From: Actinomycetes bacterium
GTDB taxonomy: Bacteria > Actinomycetota > Actinomycetes > Actinomycetales > Beutenbergiaceae
Direction: 5' to 3'
NCBI GenBank assembly: GCA_021793935.1
Contig: JAJYRV010000007.1
Span: forward strand, 1 to 24,043
DNA length: 24,043 bases
Positions 22,456 through 24,043 of the stretch are shown here, in pieces. Position 1 is the first letter of the stretch, and each line of letters begins with the position of its first letter. The position numbers and the translations under genes were made by a program. The notes under the pieces are model-generated. The model was not told the origin of the DNA and ran no database searches. It was given only the letters and a program-made list of their open reading frames with translations.

Positions 22456-23069
22456 CGGGAATTCACCTCGTTGAACACGCCGTCATCCATCTCGAACGTG
22501 TGCGGCAGCGCGGCCCGGCCGGCGAGCCGCGCCGTCTTGACGATCCACCTGCCGCGGAGCTTGAGCACCGATTCCACGGCGTCGTTATGGAACCGCCGCG
22601 CGAGCTGCACCCGGTTACAGGTGACCTCCAGGTCAGTAAGGATGCGCTCGCCCTGCGGGTGCTCCGCGATCGCACGCCGATCCTCGCCGTCCCCGAGCGC
22701 GGCGCGCAGGGCAACGGTGAGTTGGCTCTCGGCGATGCTCCGGTCGATCCCACCGCTCGTGCTCATCGCGGCAAGCTCACCAAGGTTCGGCGCTTCGCGG
22801 CTCGGGTCGGCGCCCACGAGCCGTTCCCCCTGGATACCCGCGCCCCAGGCGGCCTCGGCGACGATGAGTTCCGATGCTTCATCCAGCGCCCCGCTGGAGG
22901 CGAGGTCCATCGCCAATTGGGCGCGGCGCACGAGCTGGGCATCCAGCACGGCGAGGGAGTTGACCACACGTTTGTGCAACGCGTCCAGCCGCCGGGCGAG
23001 GCGGCTGAGGATCGCGACGATGACGCCGACGATGACGATGACCAACAGGGCAATCTCGGCTCCGGTCAT
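22452..23069 (-). CDS. LemA-like membrane-anchored protein
   Basis: Seen: 205 residues from ATG 23069. A single N-terminal membrane segment (about 5-21) is followed by a helical domain. Residues 30-55 (Leu-Asp-Ala-Gln-Leu-Val-Arg-Arg-Ala) and 142-195 (Leu-Glu-x5-Val-x-Leu-Ala-Arg-Arg-Phe-His-Asn-x2-Val, ending His-Thr-Phe-Glu) follow the LemA family pattern of a helical bundle. Function is unknown; in other bacteria lemA is often beside the htpX membrane protease gene. A strong GGAGGGG lies 3 nt before the ATG, which overlaps the pimA stop (ATGA). The frame is open to 23210 but that part is pimA in another frame. Confidence 0.8.
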   Translation of the reverse strand: MTGAEIALLVIVIVGVIVAILSRLARRLDALHKRVVNSLAVLDAQLVRRAQLAMDLASSGALDEASELIVAEAAWGAGIQGERLVGADPSREAPNLGELAAMSTSGGIDRSIAESQLTVALRAALGDGEDRRAIAEHPQGERILTDLEVTCNRVQLARRFHNDAVESVLKLRGRWIVKTARLAGRAALPHTFEMDDGVFNEVNSR

Positions 23070-24043
23070 CGGCCCCTCCGAAGGCTTTCCATGAGCCGGC
23101 GCGCGATGCCGGGAGTCTGCGGCATCGGAATCTCCGGCCCGGACGCGACCATCGCATACACCTCGGAAATCTCCGTCGCTACCGTCGGCCAATCGTACTT
23201 TCGCACCCACCGGCGCGCGTGCTCCTTGCGGCGGCGGGCCTCGGCGCGGTTGGAAAGGACGCGTGTGACCACGCCCGCGAGGTGGTCCGAGTCACCGACG
23301 TCGAACAGGTAACCGGCCCGTCCGCCGTCGAGGACCGCCTCGAAGGCGTGCAGGTTGCTCGCGACGATGTTTGCGCCCGCGCTCATCGCCTCGACGAGTA
23401 CGATCCCGAAGGATTCCCCGCCGGTCTGCGGCGCGACGTAGATGTCGGCAGAGGCGAGCAGGCTCGCCTTGTCCTCCTCGCTGATCCCCCCGAGCGGGAC
23501 GATCGCATCGGCGTCCGGGCCGTCGTAGTCCAGGGTTCCGGACCCGGCGATGAGGAACCGCGCGCCAGGATATTCGCGCCGGATCGCGGGCACCGCGTTG
23601 AGGAGGACCGGCAACCCCTTGCGTGGCTCCTCGATCCGGCCGAGGAACACGATCGTCGGGGACTGCCGGTCCCCTTGCCACTCCGGGCGAGGCGCGGCGC
23701 TCGCGTACCGGTCCACGTACACGCCGTTGGGGATGACGACGGCGTCGGTGTCGAAATGTTCAATGATCGTCCGCCGGGCGTCCTCGGAGACGGCGATCCT
23801 CGCGCTGATCCGTTCGAACCCCGGCCGGGTGAAGGGCTCCGCGAGGGTGAGCACCTTCGATCGTTCCTGCGCCGAGTGGAAGGTTCCCACGATCGGCGCC
23901 TTGGCGCGGAGCAGGGCGATGAGGGAGCAGGAGGGCACGAACGGTTCGTGGATGTGGACGACGTCGAAGTCCCCTTCCGTCAACCACCCTTGGGTGATGC
24001 GCGTGACCCGGGGGCCGAACGCGAGCCGAGCGACCGACCCGTT
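23066..24043 (-). CDS. pimA: Phosphatidylinositol alpha-mannosyltransferase PimA (partial, 5' end outside the window)
   Basis: Transfers mannose from GDP-mannose to phosphatidylinositol at the cytoplasmic membrane face, the first step of phosphatidylinositol mannoside synthesis. Seen: 325 codons up to the window edge with no start reached; the first residues Asn-Gly-Ser-Val-Ala-Arg-Leu-x-Phe-Gly-Pro are the PimA acceptor-side loop, so roughly the first 50-60 residues are missing. Also present: His-Ile-His-Glu-Pro, Gly-Thr-Phe-His-Ser, Ile-Pro-Asn-Gly-Val, Phe-Leu-Gly-Arg-x3-Pro-Arg-Lys-Gly, and the GT4 motif Glu-Ser-Phe-Gly-Ile-Val-Leu-Val-Glu (E-x7-E). A TTG at 23983 is in frame but internal. 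It is followed by the LemA-like gene with a 4-nt overlap. Confidence 0.92.
   Translation of the reverse strand, partial: NGSVARLAFGPRVTRITQGWLTEGDFDVVHIHEPFVPSCSLIALLRAKAPIVGTFHSAQERSKVLTLAEPFTRPGFERISARIAVSEDARRTIIEHFDTDAVVIPNGVYVDRYASAAPRPEWQGDRQSPTIVFLGRIEEPRKGLPVLLNAVPAIRREYPGARFLIAGSGTLDYDGPDADAIVPLGGISEEDKASLLASADIYVAPQTGGESFGIVLVEAMSAGANIVASNLHAFEAVLDGGRAGYLFDVGDSDHLAGVVTRVLSNRAEARRRKEHARRWVRKYDWPTVATEISEVYAMVASGPEIPMPQTPGIARRLMESLRRGR

Noticed and set aside
1..24043. CRISPR arrays, insertion sequences, phage genes, tRNA or rRNA genes
   Set aside because: None seen: no periodic spaced repeats, no transposase or integrase motifs, no tRNA cloverleaf noticed, and the gene order matches the conserved actinobacterial chromosome from hisS to pimA.

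Overview
The window is a high-GC actinobacterial chromosome segment made almost entirely of core housekeeping genes. The order rel, apt, secF, secD, yajC, ruvB, ruvA, ruvC, yebC, ending at a PimA-type mannosyltransferase, is the conserved layout known from Streptomyces and Mycobacterium. PimA (phosphatidylinositol mannoside synthesis), the extracytoplasmic cyclophilin beside a DUF349 protein, and a DUF222/HNH endonuclease also point to Actinomycetia. I cannot name a genus. I see no rRNA, tRNA, CRISPR array, insertion sequence or prophage.

Layout. (1) 1-2066, plus strand: a DUF222/HNH (13E12-type) nuclease gene open at the left edge, with an internal 45-codon duplication and a reversal of strand composition inside the gene. 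(2) 2089-4595, minus: aspS, carrying both residues linked to non-discriminating AspRS, coupled to a GNAT acetyltransferase. (3) 4869-6617, plus: a DEAD-box RNA helicase with a DbpA-type RNA-binding domain. (4) 6626-8775, minus: hisS coupled to a membrane-anchored alpha/beta hydrolase. (5) 8896-11009, plus: a membrane-anchored cyclophilin coupled to a DUF349 protein. (6) 11043-17339, minus: yajC-secD-secF-apt-rel. (7) 17457-20556, minus: yebC, ruvC, ruvA, ruvB. (8) 20639-24043, minus: pimA (partial), a LemA-like protein, a PrsW-type membrane protease and a Nudix hydrolase, all joined by ATGA overlaps. These genes cover translation (AspRS, HisRS, RNA helicase), protein export and folding (YajC-SecDF, cyclophilin), stringent response and purine salvage (Rel, Apt), Holliday-junction repair (RuvABC), and envelope biogenesis (PimA).

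There is no clearly new multi-gene system here. The best second-look items are regulatory or protein details: a near-consensus SOS (LexA) box on a candidate ruvAB promoter at the ruvC/ruvA junction; a likely leaderless start for rel; a perfect 12-bp stem-loop between the Nudix gene and yebC; an acidic insert with an EF-hand-like loop in SecD; the LemA-PrsW pair in the pimA operon; and the repeat and skew reversal in the HNH gene. Most gene neighbours overlap by 4 nt (ATGA or GTGA), so translational coupling is the main expression logic.
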